Part shown: positions 46,105 to 58,257 of the stretch, one piece after another
Numbering within the stretch: the first letter of the stretch is position 1
How the letters are laid out: every line of letters begins with the position of its first letter
Assembly (NCBI GenBank): GCA_905221615.1
Contig: CAJNDT010001001.1
Location: 64,501-128,500 of the forward strand
From: Symbiodinium sp. CCMP2592
Taxonomy: Eukaryota; Sar; Dinophyceae; Suessiales; Symbiodiniaceae
Length of the DNA stretch: 64,000 nt
Direction: 5' to 3'
The notes under the pieces: model-generated
Seen by the model: only the letters and a program-made list of their open reading frames with translations
Databases searched by the model: none
Told to the model about the DNA's origin: nothing
Position numbers and translations under genes: made by a program

Positions 46105-47465
46105 GGCTTGGGATTCAAGCTCCGCGTTTCCGGACTGAGGGTATATGTTGAGTGCCTGACATGACGATGACCATGAAGATAATGCTGACGGTTAGGGTTT
46201 AGGGTTTAGGGTGAACATGATGGTGAAATATGACATGACCAGAAGCATGACACGAGTGGAGTCATCTGCGGTAGCAATAATCGTGACGAAGGTAATGAGA
46301 CCAGTTTTGAACCTGTCACAGAACCCATGCTTTGACTGCGAAGTGACAAGCAACTGCAGCCGCAGAAGTGTCAGCGACAAGTCCTGGCAGCAGCACATCT
46401 AACAACACAACGAGAACAACTGCCACAAACCAGAGCGATGAGGCCAGCATATATCGTCAAGGTCGTTGAGACCATCAAATCTTGGATTGTGACAACACGT
46501 ACTACGGGCAGTCAGCGATAACTGCTACTGTCAGCGCGTCTTTGCAAACTTAACATCCTAAGTGCAGGATCCGGGAAGTGGAAGACCTAAACCCTAAACC
46601 CTACACCCTAAACGCCTAATGATCTGGAAACCCCTGAGGGTCATGCTCGGGTTGGACTGTGGCTTCGTGTCAGAGCCCTGCAGGGTAATGTAAGGGCCTT
46701 GATAGCTAACTATAGTATCATATACCCCCAACCCTAATCTAATTATTAAGGATGGCCCCTACGTTATGGCGTCATCTCTTAACCCATGTTTTGCCATTTA
46801 GCAGCCGCCGTCTATGTCCGACCTGGCCTGACGTTCCTCTGACCAGCGAGCGTTCATGACGTCGCCGAAAAGCCACTGCGCATAGCCTGGGCGACACAGC
46901 TGGTGATGCAAGGGTCTCCTAACTCAGGGTCCCTTCTCTCAGAGTTCTCGCCTAAATCCCAAATATCCCTAACCCTGTACCCTTTCGCAACTGTAGGGCT
47001 TTTGTTCCACTTAGTTCCGACCTGCCGGACTCTGAAAGGCTAGAAGCTGGAGCCACCAAAAATCGTCCCAGGAACCTTCTTCTCGGGTTCAGGGTTTTAG
47101 GGTTTTGGGGTTTATAGGCTTGGTTCAGGGCTTTAGGGTCTCATTATGGAGCTCTTCGCAAACACTTAGGACATACTTCGGAGAACAGCATCTAGACATC
47201 CTGCTTTGGTGTGGTTCCGGATCATGCTGCCTAGATATCTTCAGGACCCAGGGCCGTTAAACCAACAGAAGCCGGACGACCGGCTGTATCGAACATAGTC
47301 ACACCCAGGGTCGCTTGTCCGAAAACACGAGGATTTTGCATCTAGGGTTTAGGGCTAACAGAATGGTGCAAGCCACAAAAGATTCATCGTAAACCCCGAA
47401 CCCTAAATCCCTACGTGGCAAAGTCAAAACCGAAACCCCTAACTGACAATGACAAGTAACATCCT
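46105..47465. other. No gene supported
   Basis: Contains a degenerate GAT/GAC patch (46160-46300), a short family C copy (46687-46764) and telomere-like bits at 47090-47140 and 47340. No exon model. Confidence 0.35.
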
Positions 47466-47471
47466 AAACCC

Positions 47472-47576
47472 AGAGACTCCAATATCCCCATAATTATGGA
47501 ATATGCCTTAAATTATAGTAGGATCCCTAATGTGATTTAAGGAATATTCCTTAATTAAGGGATATTGGAGTCTCTA
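47472..47576. mobile_element. MITE family G, copy 1
   Basis: AGAGACTCCAATATCCCC ... GGGATATTGGAGTCTCTA, inner palindrome TTAATTAAGG and centre TATAGTAGGATCCCTAAT. Confidence 0.8.
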
Positions 47577-47658
47577 AGAACCCCTCAAGCCGAGCCCAGG
47601 AAGCCTGCATCCAGACCCCGAGCCCATGCAATGCAAACCTCAACCCAATGGGGTGTGT

Positions 47659-47763
47659 ATGGGAGTTTCCGAAAATAGGGGACCCTAATATAGTACCCTA
47701 AATAGTAGGATCCCTATTATAAGGTCCCCAATAAGGTACCCCTAATTTCGGAAACTCCGATAT
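47659..47763. mobile_element. MITE family A, copy 4, at the edge of a gene fragment
   Basis: TATGGGAGTTTCCGAAAATA ... TTTCGGAAACTCCGATA. The coding-like fragment to its right starts within a few bases. Confidence 0.8.
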
Positions 47764-47765
47764 AC

Positions 47766-48067
47766 AGCTGCTCCACCCTGCGTCGAACGGATGGAAGGAT
47801 TTCCTTGGCCCAGGAAGTCATGAAGCGGCGAAACAAGACAGATCGCCGGGCACGAAGACGATCCGGATCATCCATGATAGCTCACGGGATGTTGGCCGCT
47901 GAAACGCCCTCGCTCATGGCAGCTTCCAAAAGCCGCGGGTCCAAGAAAGACCCCCCCAGGCAGCCGCCCACAACGCCTGGCGCCAGGCTTTCGCTGCGTG
48001 CCCCAGGCCCGAACTGGTTTAGGGCATGAACAGTCTCGGGGCGTGTCGGTCCAGCCAGCTGACTCAC
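47766..48067 (-). pseudogene. Gene fragment with one in-frame TGA, between a telomere tract and a MITE
   Basis: The minus frame reads SFLDPRLLEAAMSEGVSAAN, IP, a TGA, then AIMDDPDRLRARRSVLFRRF and TSWAKEILPSVRRRVEQL, all in one frame, so a single stop splits a coherent stretch. Its 5' side (48068-48155) is a TTTAGGG tract and its 3' side is the family A element. The family is not recognised. GC content is higher than the flanks. Confidence 0.45.
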
Positions 48068-48156
48068 ACGGTTTAGGGTTTAGGGTTTTTGGTTCGGTTT
48101 AGGGTTTAGGGTTCGGTTTAGGGTTTAGGGTTCAGGGTTCGGTTTAGGGTTTAGGG
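48068..48156 (+). repeat. TTTAGGG tract with GGTTCGG spacers
   Basis: Modules of GGTTTAGGGTTTAGGG separated by GGTTC. Confidence 0.9.
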
Positions 48157-48222
48157 TTTCATCGCTGTTGAACCCGATGATCATCAGAGCGATCGCCCAG
48201 GTCAAGGCGATCATGAGTTCCC

Positions 48223-48415
48223 AGAGACTCCAATATCCCTTAATTAAGGAATATACCGATTAAGGGTTCCTTTAAAGGGATCCTTAAAGGGAGCTATAGG
48301 GTTGAGGGTTTAGGGGATTCGAATCTCCCTTAATTAAGGAATATACCTTAAATTTTAATAGGATCCCTGATAATTTAAGGAATATTCCTTAATTAAGGGA
48401 TATTGGAGTCTCTAA
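48223..48415. mobile_element. MITE family G copy with internal duplication or nested insert
   Basis: Outer ends are as in copy 1, but the left arm (CAATATCCCTTAATTAAGGAATATACC) occurs twice. Between the two lies GGGTTCCTTTAAAGGGATCCT and a short telomere-like piece. Confidence 0.7.
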
Positions 48416-48561
48416 GTGAAGTCTTCCATCATCGGCGCAGTCCCGGTCGTGTGTCTGCGTTCTTGATCCACACCACTACTGCTACTACAGTTGCTAACTA
48501 CCAGAGGAAGTGCCGGTGTGCCCAGGTACGTCTAAAACGGTTGGAATGATTTCCAGGGTGA

Positions 48562-48671
48562 TATGTGGGAGTTTCCGAAAATAGGGGGGTACCTCATTTT
48601 GGCCCTTATCATACGGATCCTACAATTTAACGTACTATATTGGGGTCCCCTATTTTCGGAAACCCCCATAT
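48562..48671. mobile_element. MITE family A, copy 5, interior reversed
   Basis: Ends match family A, but the interior (GGTACC ... GGATCCTACAATTTAACGTAC) lies in the opposite orientation. Confidence 0.8.
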
Positions 48672-48679
48672 AGCAATGT

Positions 48680-49210
48680 AGCGATTAGAATCCTTTTAGT
48701 GAATAAGCGTAGGGTTCAAGGCTTTGGCAACGGCTTCTCGGCAAAACCCACCATAGGGCTCCCGGCGATAGGAGCTTGGCTGCAGGCTCCGCAGGATTTG
48801 CGTGCCCGACAAACCTCAGGCGCGCAGGACTCTGGTGATGAAACCGTCGTCTTCTGAAACCTAGAGCTGGGTTTATCTTCAAAGCGTGCTGACAGACTGA
48901 CAGACGTAGTCACTCGCTGACATAATCGCACACGTCTACATGCATTCTGTACATATTCACATAATTACATAGTCGTATACATACAATGCACTATGTCACT
49001 ATGCTACACCACACAGTGCCACACCGCACACCACACTACACTACAAGCATGCCCAGATGCCTGCCTGCCTGCTTACATACGTACATACATACATACATAC
49101 TCATACTACATACACTGCAGAGAAGGGCAAGTATATAGTACAGAACTCCAGGATTCCAAGTTGTTTCAGCCGGGTTTTCGGGCTTCGGGCTTTGAGCGCC
49201 TCTTAGTATG
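48680..49210. other. No gene supported; ACATAC-rich patch
   Basis: A minus frame at 48716-48931 is open but uncertain. An ACATACATAC/CACACTACA patch lies at 48930-49110. Confidence 0.35.
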
Positions 49211-49214
49211 TTCA

Positions 49215-49389
49215 AGTCTCCGAACATAGGGGACCCTAATATAATATAGCTTTGACCCCCAAAGTATGCTGAATAATGGCCTTTTATGGGTATTTGGGCC
49301 ATTCTTTTACCTACTTCGGGGGGTTTAGGAGTAACCTAAATAGTAGGATCCTTATTAAATATGGTACCCCTTATTTTCGGAAACTCTCA
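49215..49389. mobile_element. MITE family A copy split by an insertion
   Basis: Left half AAGTCTCCGAACATAGGGGA...ATAATATAG and right half AGTAACCTAAATAGTAGGATCC...TTATTTTCGGAAACTCT belong together. About 85 bp (49250-49330) lies between them, itself with weak inverted ends CTTTGACCCCCAAAGTA / TACTTCGGGGGG. Confidence 0.7.
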
Positions 49390-49399
49390 CGTTGGGTTT

Positions 49400-50180
49400 G
49401 GGCAGTGGGGGTGTAGGGCATTGCCGTTGCGGTGCTTTTCAAACCTAGAGTCCAGGATTGCCAGACTCGTCAGTCCGCACATCCCCAAACCCATTATCCA
49501 TTATCCACCTTGTTAGTACTGTAGGAGCCCTTTGCCCGGCAGTAACCAGACTAGATCTAGAGCTGCTCGTACAAGGGCAATATCTGACGATTGGCTTCGC
49601 TGCTGGATTGCTCGTCAGAGGCCGGAAGATATGAATATGAGAGTTGAAGCTTGCGAGGTCCTGGGAGTCCAGATCGAGCTCATTGATCTCCTAAACCCAA
49701 AACCTTAAGCCGAAATCTCAACACTAAGCCATGTGGGAAAACCACGCAGCAAACCTGGCTCTCATGCCCTGGGAACGGACTGGGCCCTCGTTGCTGCCTG
49801 TAGCTATCCGTAAAGTCTAAAATCTCCATTGTAGTCCCTTCTCTTGGTTGAACCCGTTCTATATTTAGGAGACGTGCAGGGTCTAGGGGATGGAGATCCA
49901 AATACAAAGGCCCTTCACGACGGAGGATGTGTTAATCAGGGGTTCACATTGGACTGCCAACTTACAGCATCAGTCTACAGTAGGGCTACTATTGAAGTAC
50001 TATTGAGGACCGAGCGGGGGGAGCGCCCAAGGCCGACATGAAGTCAAACCCTGAGCCCTAGAATCTTGAAACCTCCTGGACAAGACAAGAGGCTGCCTGC
50101 TGACCATAGCCAGATCCCAGGCACATAACCCTCGACCAGCAAAAACTACTTTCAGGTCATTAAGGCTGGGTTTGGGGGTT
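49400..50180. other. No gene supported
   Basis: Single-copy sequence with no convincing exon. Confidence 0.3.
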
Positions 50181-50271
50181 CATATCAACTCTCCGTGACC
50201 TGCAAAACAGAAGCCGAAGCCACTAGTACTGTTGTCGTTGAGTATTTTACAACATGAAGCAATGAAGCACT

Positions 50272-50729
50272 GAAAACCTGGTCCAAGTGTGGGTGCATCC
50301 AAACTAAACCTTCACCCAAAAACCCAAGTAAGGCGCAACAAATGTTACACCCAAACTTGTCCACGCCGTGGGCGTTCATGGGCAGCATGTCCCTGTCCTT
50401 GAGCATGTTCCACAGGGCACCAACGTCGGTGGAGTGGTTCCAAAAGAGTATCCTCTCCGCTTTGGTAGGCAATGATGGATCTCTGGTGGTCACGTCCTGC
50501 GACTGTAGGAAGCAGTACCTGCGCACAGATTCAGGTGTAGAGTCGGCGCCAATCGCGCTGATGCACATACTTACCTTTGGTTAGTAGGGAATGGAAGACT
50601 GGTAGTAATAGTAGTTAGAATTGTACCCCACTCCTCCATTCCCTACTAACCAAAGGTAAGCCACGTAGTACTTCATGCTGTCCTGGACTGGGAATTGCTC
50701 AACCTCGAAGGCTTCCCAGTAGACCGCAT
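50272..50729 (-). CDS. Coding fragment interrupted by an inverted-repeat element
   Basis: Unknown protein. The upstream part (50729-50661) reads YYAVYWEAFEVEQFPVQDSM then KYYV. After the element the frame continues MCISAIGADSTPESVRRYCF, PTKAERILFWNHSTDVGALW, LPMNAHGVDKFGCNICCALL and GEGLVWMHPHLDQ, ending at a CAG|GTTTTC donor-like site at 50272. Both halves lie in one continuous frame except for a single TAA inside the element. Removing 72 nt (GTAGGG...CCAAAG) removes that stop and keeps frame. The 5' side starts after a possible acceptor CTCAAG, so this is an internal exon or two. No other exon was found nearby. Confidence 0.5.
50570..50660. mobile_element. Introner-like terminal-inverted-repeat element inside an exon
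   Basis: CTTACCTTTGGTTAGTAGGG and its perfect inverse CCCTACTAACCAAAGGTAAG bound 91 bp. Read on the coding strand, the left arm offers a GTAGGG donor and the right arm contains TACTAAC, an ideal branch-point sequence, followed by CAAAG. No target-site duplication was clear. Confidence 0.65.
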
Positions 50730-50989
50730 AGTACTTGAGATTTCCCTCGACCCAAACCCCCTGCAGCCCGAAACCATATTACCCTAAGCCATGTTTGGCC
50801 TCTGTACAGTCATATGCAGTCTATACTACCCCAAAACATATAGAACCCCTGAGTAATTTTCCACATAAGATCCCTTCAATATCTGTGAATGTAAAGATCC
50901 GTCATAGATTCTATAATGTACGTTTTGTTTTTAGTGGCCCCAGTACTGTAGCCCCCTTATACCCGTTATAGGACCCCGACTAGACCCCT

Positions 50990-51670
50990 GAAAGAACGCT
51001 TAAAAGCCTAAACCCTAAACCCTAACCCTGAAACCCGAATAAACTTTACCCCTAAACCCTTAAACCCCTCACCCCTAAACCCTAAAGCCTAAATAAACTT
51101 TAACCCTAAACCCCTCACCCCTAACCCCTAAGCTCCCCGAGTCCCCCGGCGCATGCGCAGGCCGCGGAGCAGCTCGCGCGCGGACACCGCGACGTCGCGC
51201 GCGCGGAGGCCGAAGGCTTTCACAAGCCTGGCGCAGTCTTTGGGCGAGTGGTTTTTGTTTTGAAACTTGGGGTGACGTCCTTCTTTGTCTGTCTGCCAAC
51301 TTGGCTGGGGAATAGTTTAGGGCTTAGGGTATGGCGTATTTTGGTGGATTTTTCGGGTTTAGGGTTTAGGGCATTTTGGGGGGATATTTAAGGCTTAGGG
51401 TATTTTTTGGTATATTCAGGGCTTAAGGTTTAGAGTATTTTTTGTGGGGGAATCTTTTAGGGGTTAATTAATTACCATACCTGCTGCCATAAGAGTTATT
51501 ACTAGAAGGGAGGTCTGAGGTTATACAGTACGGGTTGCCATAAGGGCTGCTAGGCAAAAGGTTTGGGGCTTAGGGCTTTGGGATTCTGCAGGCATAGCAA
51601 CTTAGGGGTTAAGGTATCGGGTTTCGCGCTTGGGTGTTTAGGGTATAGGGTTTAGGGTTTAGGAATCCTA
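50990..51670. repeat. Telomere-like decay with strand switch
   Basis: CCCTAAACC units to 51130, a short CG-rich insert (51140-51200), then TTTAGGG-like units with GTATTTTTTGG spacers to 51665. Confidence 0.6.
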
Positions 51671-51799
51671 AACGCTTGTGACTTGTGAGTTTGGCTTCGG
51701 GATTTCTCCGACATGTTGATTTCCTTGGAAAGGAAAGCATGACTAACGACTTGAGGAATGGAGCTGCATCAAGAGCTTAGGGTTAAGCGTATGTGCAGT

Positions 51800-51936
51800 A
51801 TGTACATACATACATACATCCATACATAATAGGTACATATCTATGTATGTACGTACGCGCGCGCGTACATACATACCTACATACATACACGCATACATAC
51901 ATTCACACACACACACACTCGCGCGCGCGCAAATAC

Positions 51937-51973
<37 letters not shown>
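51800..51973. repeat. Compound microsatellite (ACAT, CG, AC, AT)
   Basis: ACATACATAC, GCGCGCGC, ACACACAC and ATATATAT runs follow one another. Open frames here are artefacts. Confidence 0.9.
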
Positions 51974-51979
51974 GATGTT

Positions 51980-53239
51980 TACAGTGTACACGAAATATGG
52001 TATGTGCAGCAGGCCTTATTTTTTTAAACACGGTTTTAGGACACATTACAGTATGCTTGTACTAAGGAGCCCTCAGGAATGGTATTGGTGAATTATTGAG
52101 GTCCCTACATGATTGTTTTCACCACACAGCTTTCAGCTATAAAGTGCGAAACATGGTCCCCCCATCGGAGCAAGGGGCACCTTTTGCGAAGAGAACTTTC
52201 TGAGTGTCTGAAACAAAATTTGGGCCGCAATACTTGAAGTGGGCTGTATTCCATTACAGTATTTTTGTGACTATGAGCCGGAAAAGCAGAAATCCGAACA
52301 AACGACTGAGACCAACAGCTGAGTGACTCACCCTGGGCACTCTGAATAGGCAGTGGCTCCAGAAGAGTTGTGAAAGACTTCTCTTGGGGTCTCGTCAGTT
52401 CAATCATAACTTTCCACGATGCAGAGAGGGGACCTCATGGCATTAAAACACCTGTCTGAAAGCATCGACAGAGAGCTTGGGGTTTACCAGACTCCAAACC
52501 CCAAAACCCTAAAGTTAAACCCTGACATGCCCTGGACTTTGAAGTAACCAGGTAGAAGAAAGTATAGACTCTTATTTTAATGGTTCCTTTAAGGAACAGG
52601 TACCAGAAACATGTATTCAAGTATAGACCGTAAACCCTAAGCCCTTAAATCCGTCAAGGGAGCCCTAGAACCCTAAGAGCCCTTTGAAAGAGCCCTAAAA
52701 ATGCCTGGTACTCCAAAACCAAGCGCCTCCAGGCCCGTTGCACCCTGCTGTTGGAGCCGGACTTGTCCTCCAACTCTTCGGCCAGGCCCCTGCCAGGGGT
52801 TTAGAAGCGCTTCGTGCGATCCATTTAGGGGCTTATAAGGTTTAGGGTTTAAAAAAAAAATGCAGTGGCCCTTTCTCCGCCGCAGCAGGTCCAGCACCTA
52901 CCTCCTTGAGGTGTGCATCCAAACAAAACTCCCAGCCACACAAACAGCCCGAGCCCACAGCAACTTCAGGGAGCACTTACAACCACCTTCAGTCAGGCTC
53001 AGAGTGTTTAGGGTTTAGGGGTTAGGGTTTAGGGGTTTAGGGTATAGAGCTTTCAGAGTTTGGGGTGGTTGAGAGGGTCTTGGCAACTCAGGTTTTGGCT
53101 TTGAGGACTTATAAACGAAGCACGTTCGACCTGTTGGGAATTTCGCCCTGAACTCAGTTTGACCACCCAAACCCTAAACTGTAAGGATTTAGGGTTTCAG
53201 GGCGGTAATTGATCCTAACTTACGACGCACGCCCACAGA

Positions 53240-53240
<1 letters not shown>
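51980..53240. other. No gene supported
   Basis: The minus frame 52105-52407 is open and moderately protein-like but has no splice support. Telomere-like tract at 52990-53045. Confidence 0.3.
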
Positions 53241-53960
<720 letters not shown>

Positions 53961-54091
53961 CCTCCTCCTCCTACTGCGCCTACTGATCCTCCGGCTCCTA
54001 CGCCAGTTGCAAACCCCAAACCCTTTAGGACCTACTTTAGGAAATCTTCAACCGCAAATACCCTGAAAAACCTAAACCCTGAAACGCCCTG

Positions 54092-54198
54092 ATGTAGGAA
54101 CCTGATCAAGAAACCCTGGGCCAAAAACCCCAAAATAGTAGGATTCATATAAGAAACCCTCATAAAGGCCCAAGGCTTCTTAATCAGGTTCCTGCATT
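54092..54198. mobile_element. MITE family F, copy 2, followed by a half copy
   Basis: ATGTAGGAACCTGATCAAGA ... TTAATCAGGTTCCTGCAT. The right half alone recurs at 54252-54297 after CCCTTATAGATCCCTT units. Confidence 0.75.
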
Positions 54199-54296
54199 AC
54201 TATAGTACCCTTATAGATCCCTTATAGTAACCCTTATAGACCCCTTTAAAGGAACTCTAATAAAGGCCCAAGGTTTCCTAATCAGGTTCCTACATT

Positions 54297-54395
54297 AAAC
54301 CCTAAACGCCTAAACCCTAAACCCTAAACCCTTTACCCTAGACCCTAAACCCTTTACCCTAAACCCTGAACACTAAACCCTGAACACTAAACCGA
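54297..54395 (-). repeat. CCCTAAA tract
   Basis: CCCTAAA, CCCTTTACCCTA and CCCTGAACACTAAA units. Confidence 0.85.
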
Positions 54396-54493
54396 TTCAT
54401 GGCGAGCCTGGCAGTGGGCCAGAGCAGTTGAGTCCAAACCTGCGGAGCGCTCCGACGAGGACCCTAAGTGACCCTTGGATCAGCTAACCCATC

Positions 54494-54572
54494 GGCCCCA
54501 AAGTAGTTCCTTTTTGGAGCTCATGTATAGAATCCTATAGGGTAATCCCCCCCAAAAAACTACTTTGGGGCC
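54494..54572. mobile_element. MITE (GGCCCCAAAGTAGTT ends)
   Basis: GGCCCCAAAGTAGTTC ... AACTACTTTGGGGCC around ATAGAATCCTATAGGGTAAT. The same centre occurs at 18865-18890 under different flanks. Confidence 0.75.
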
Positions 54573-54788
54573 TATGGGAAGACAAGTTAAGGCAAGAAAG
54601 GAAAACCAAGAAGTGCGTAAGAGTTCCTACCGAATGAGATTCGGAGAGACATTCTTTCGGAGGGGATTTCGTTAGCATAAATAACGATAAGGTCGTACGG
54701 GCAAAGCGTATGCCTGATATGACTAGATTTGCGCCTGACCATGGCCATCACAGGGCTTTAGGGACTCCTCACAAGGCTCCTTACTCAA

Positions 54789-54901
54789 CCCTACTTGTCG
54801 GGTATCATGGGGAACTAAAGGTTAACCTTATTGGTTATGTAGGGATTATATAGGGACTATGCTACCCGAAAAAGGTTCAAGGTTGCCTACTCTACTACTA
54901 G
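54789..54901. mobile_element. MITE-like family J, copy 2
   Basis: CCTACTTGTCGGGTATCATG ... TTGCCTACTCTACTACTAGG. Confidence 0.65.
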
Positions 54902-54985
54902 GTAACTGTTGTAGAGTTTATGAACTTTGGGATTGAACTCTCTGGCTTCTGGGGTTGAAGACTTCTGGGGTCGAGGGTTTCTTGT

Positions 54986-55130
54986 AGTATCCTTAAGGGA
55001 GGGGGGTCCAAGGGGGGTATATAGCCTAGTGATCCCTAATCCTCCCTAGTACTCCCTAAGGTTCCTTTACAGTCCCCTAAGGATTCCTTATACCCTCCCC
55101 CCCTTGAACCACCCTCCCTTAAGGATCCTA
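54986..55130. mobile_element. Long-arm MITE (GTATCCTTAAGGGAGGGGGG)
   Basis: About 40-bp arms: GTATCCTTAAGGGAGGGGGG, TCCAAGGGGGGTATA and their inverse, with inner CCCTAAGGTTCCTT palindromic parts. Confidence 0.75.
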
Positions 55131-55134
55131 TAAG

Positions 55135-56990
55135 TTTCGATTAAGCTACGGAGGTTCTGAGGTTCCCGGTGCTGAGGCTAAGCGTTTCTTGGGTGTTTAA
55201 GGTTTAGGGTTTAGGGGTTAAGGGTTAAAGCAGCATCCACGGCTCGGTCCTGCTTGTTGCCCTGATTTCAAGCCTAAAGGACTTACAGTCACACTCTTCA
55301 GGAACTTCAACCCCCCAAACTCCTAACTCTTTTGAACTCTGCAGCCTAAACCCTAGACTCTAGAACCTAAACCCTGATATAGCTCTCAACCCGGAAACCC
55401 CAAAACCCTATTCTGAATAGCCAAGCTTGGCATCCTGATAGAAAACACCTTTTGATTCTGAACCCTAATTTCTGATCCGTAAACCCAACAGCCCTATTCG
55501 GAACCCTCATAGGAACCTCTATGATTTCTGTGACCCTGAACCCTAAACTCTAGACCCTAAAATCCTTCTCTCTGAACCCTTGTCCCCAATCCTCGCAAAT
55601 CTCGACTTTGAGAAGCAGGATCCTAAATCTGTATCCAGTAATCCATAAATCCTAGAACCCTTACCCGCAGACCCTCAAAGAGCAATAGATCTGCGGCCCC
55701 TTGCCTGGACGGAGAGTTGCGTGAGCTTTCGGAGCAGTGCACGCATCAGACGGCCAATTCCTCGGGCGCAGATATTATAATACACCTATGTGGGATTTTC
55801 CAAAAATAAGGGACCCTAATATAGTACCCTAAGTAGGATCCTTATTATAAAAGAACCCCAAACTAAGGTACCTCTCTCATTTTCGGAAAATAAAATATAC
55901 TCTGATAAAACTATGCGATACTAACATCCATAGACCCTCAAAGGTTTTTAAGTGCTCTGCGAGATAGTGTTTATGGGGTTCGGAGTCTGGGAGTTTCGGG
56001 GTTTGAATGGTTGAAGAGGGTTTAGGGTTCAGGGGTTTATATAGGGGTTTAGGGCGTTTAGGGCTTTCAGGGTTTAGGGGTTCAGGGTTTCGGCTGTAGC
56101 GTTAGGGTTGACACCAACCGCTCAGCAGCGTCAGACTCGACTCCTCGACCGAAGTCGCTGCAGACGAGACCTTCGACCTTGGCACTAAACCCTAAACCCT
56201 TAGCCCCCAAACCCTTAACCCTAAAGATCCCCTTAAAGTAACCCTTATAGACCCCTTTAAAGCAACCGTAGCCCTTGCATAGAACCCTTTTAAGGATCTC
56301 TAAAGCCTCCTATAAACCCTGAACATATATATATATATATATATATATATGAGACCCTAAACCCTTAACCCCTAAGCCCTGAAATCTGTGAACCCTGCAA
56401 CCTGACACGAACTTCAACAGGATCATGCTTTTATGCATCATTGAGGCCCCCCTCCGAAAAAATGATGTCCTACAGCGCTGGCATCCCAACCCCCTGGGAT
56501 CCCGAACCTTAAACTTGAAACAGATAATATAGGGGCCTTAATAATTAGACTAGGGTTGTGGGGCCCATGATGCTATAATTGCTAAGGCCCTATACGGCCC
56601 TTAAATTATGGCTCGCCAAGGCTCGCAACAGCCACTGTGACTGCAAGCACTCCAGCTTCTGGGTCAGAAGCCTCAGGTGGAAGCTTTGTTGAAGGTTTAG
56701 GGTTTAGGGTTTTGGAAGGGAAGAGGAGCTCGAAAGCTGTTCTTCACCATCAGCACAGGTATTGCAATTGCACTTTCTGAATACTGTGCATCCGAGTCAT
56801 GCTTTTGGCATGCTGCTACTTGCGGCGGTAGCTAGTGTAGTTGTTACTATCGCTGTTGCTGTTGCTGTCTGTTGCTGCTGCTGTTCGTGTTCATATCATC
56901 GCTGTCGCAGTCGCTGTCGCAAAACAAGTCGCTACTGCCAGCGATGGCGATTGGGATGAACGGGATGTGGATGGATAATTTGGGATTGTG
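55135..56990. other. Gene-poor stretch
   Basis: CCCTAAA decay (55330-55680), family A copy at 55787-55893, TTTAGGG tract 55985-56100, AT microsatellite 56325-56351, short family C copy 56528-56600, GTT/GCT patch from 56820. Confidence 0.45.
55787..55893. mobile_element. MITE family A, copy 7
   Basis: TGTGGGATTTTCCAAAAATA ... TCATTTTCGGAAAATA; ends more worn than in other copies. Confidence 0.65.
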
Positions 56991-56999
56991 ATGGTGGAG

Positions 57000-57390
57000 C
57001 TAACAATAACAAGAAAATAGATGATGATGGCGATGATGATTATGATGATGATGGTGGTGATGGTGGTGGTGGTGCTGGTGATGGTGGTGGTTGCGCTGTT
57101 GCTGCTGCTGTGGCCATTGTTGTTGTTGCTGTGGTTGGCCCTCTGCTGGTTGGCTTCCTGAATTTGGTGAATGTTCGAGACGCGGCCTGGTTCTTGCGTT
57201 TAGCATTTGTGCTTCAAGGAGGGTCCGCAGAAAAAAGGGCAAGTATTCCACATTTTTGTACTTCGGACCCTTTGGGATATTGAATCCTGGTAGCAGCCCG
57301 CTCTGGAGTTCCACCGCCACGCCGCGCTTCAGCGCCAGGACGTAGCCGCCGAAATCGCTCAGCGCCTGCTTTGTCGTATAATGATCCCTA
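57000..57390 (-). pseudogene. 3' gene fragment with poly-Gln and poly-His tail, capped by telomere-like DNA
   Basis: Unidentified. The minus frame reads QALSDFGGYVLALKRGVAVE, LPGFNIPKGPKYKNVEYLPF and FLRTLLEAQMLNARTRPRLE, then a Gln-rich stretch (57090-57150) and a His-rich stretch, stopping at 57000. The codons just upstream come from a telomere-like sequence (TTGGGGTTTAGGG, 57385-57425), so the apparent ATG (57401) is not original. A possible acceptor AAAGCAG precedes GCGCTGAGC. The first 65 residues look like a folded domain, not low-complexity sequence. Confidence 0.5.
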
Positions 57391-57429
57391 AACCCCAACA
57401 TCCCTCAACGCCTAAACCCTAAACCTGTA

Positions 57430-58155
57430 TGGAAGCTCCGCTTACAAAAACTGCTACTTGTGGCGGCTGCTGATGCGTGCTGTTGCTGCTGCGACGGCGG
57501 CTTTGATCATGACAACGACGACGACTAGAGTGTCCATGCGTTCAACTAATAGTGTCTCTCTCTCCCCGTGCTGCTGCGGCTCCCACTAGAACTAACTGTT
57601 GTAGTACTCGTAGCATCTAGTGGTAGAAGTGCTTATAACTACGCAGCACCGCAGGATCTCTGAACTTCTTGAGTCTGCGATCTTCGAACGGAAGCCTCGA
57701 GCGTGTTGTCGGAGTCGAAGCCCTCCTGAAAGGGTTCTCTAATTTTTTTCTACCTTTGAGCTCCAAGGACTCACCCTATTAAGGCTTATGGGCCCAAAGA
57801 CCAGACTATGTAAGGCCTTCGGGCTTTTGAGCCTCAAGGTTAGGGTCTAGGGTTTAGGATGTAGGACGCGACTTAAGGGAATGTTGAGGGGTTTCGCTCA
57901 GGGGTCGTTCTTTCAAGCTTCTCTACGGGTCCCAGACCCCTCTGGTAACGAGTATTCACATATGCATCAGATTAAGATTAAGGGCGCACCCCCCCCCCCC
58001 CACCCCCCCCCAACCCCCCCCACGATTTCAGTATTTCCCTGAAGGCAGGGCTTATAACAACACTTCATGACCCGTAGAATGCCTCGCCCCGATGAAATAA
58101 TCTAAAACCTCGCAGCTCGCAGGCAACACTTAGACAAGGGTTCTGGGTCTATTCC
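57430..58155. other. No gene supported
   Basis: GTT/GAC patch 57460-57560; poly-C-rich run 57987-58022; telomere-like bits near 57840. Confidence 0.35.
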
Positions 58156-58156
58156 A

Positions 58157-58257
58157 GTATGGGTGGTTGTCAAAATTCAAAATTATGATCCCTTTTGGGG
58201 TCCCTATTATAATACGGCACCTATTATTGGGCCGTAATTTTGACAACTACCCGTATA
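58157..58257. mobile_element. MITE (GGGTGGTTGTCAAAATT ends)
   Basis: ATGGGTGGTTGTCAAAATT ... AATTTTGACAACTACCCGTA inverted ends; interior CCCTATTATAATACGGCACC. Confidence 0.75.

Noticed and set aside
51743..52065. Short frames on both strands with Tyr/Ile/Cys/Thr runs
   Set aside because: Translation of compound ACAT/AT/CG microsatellite.
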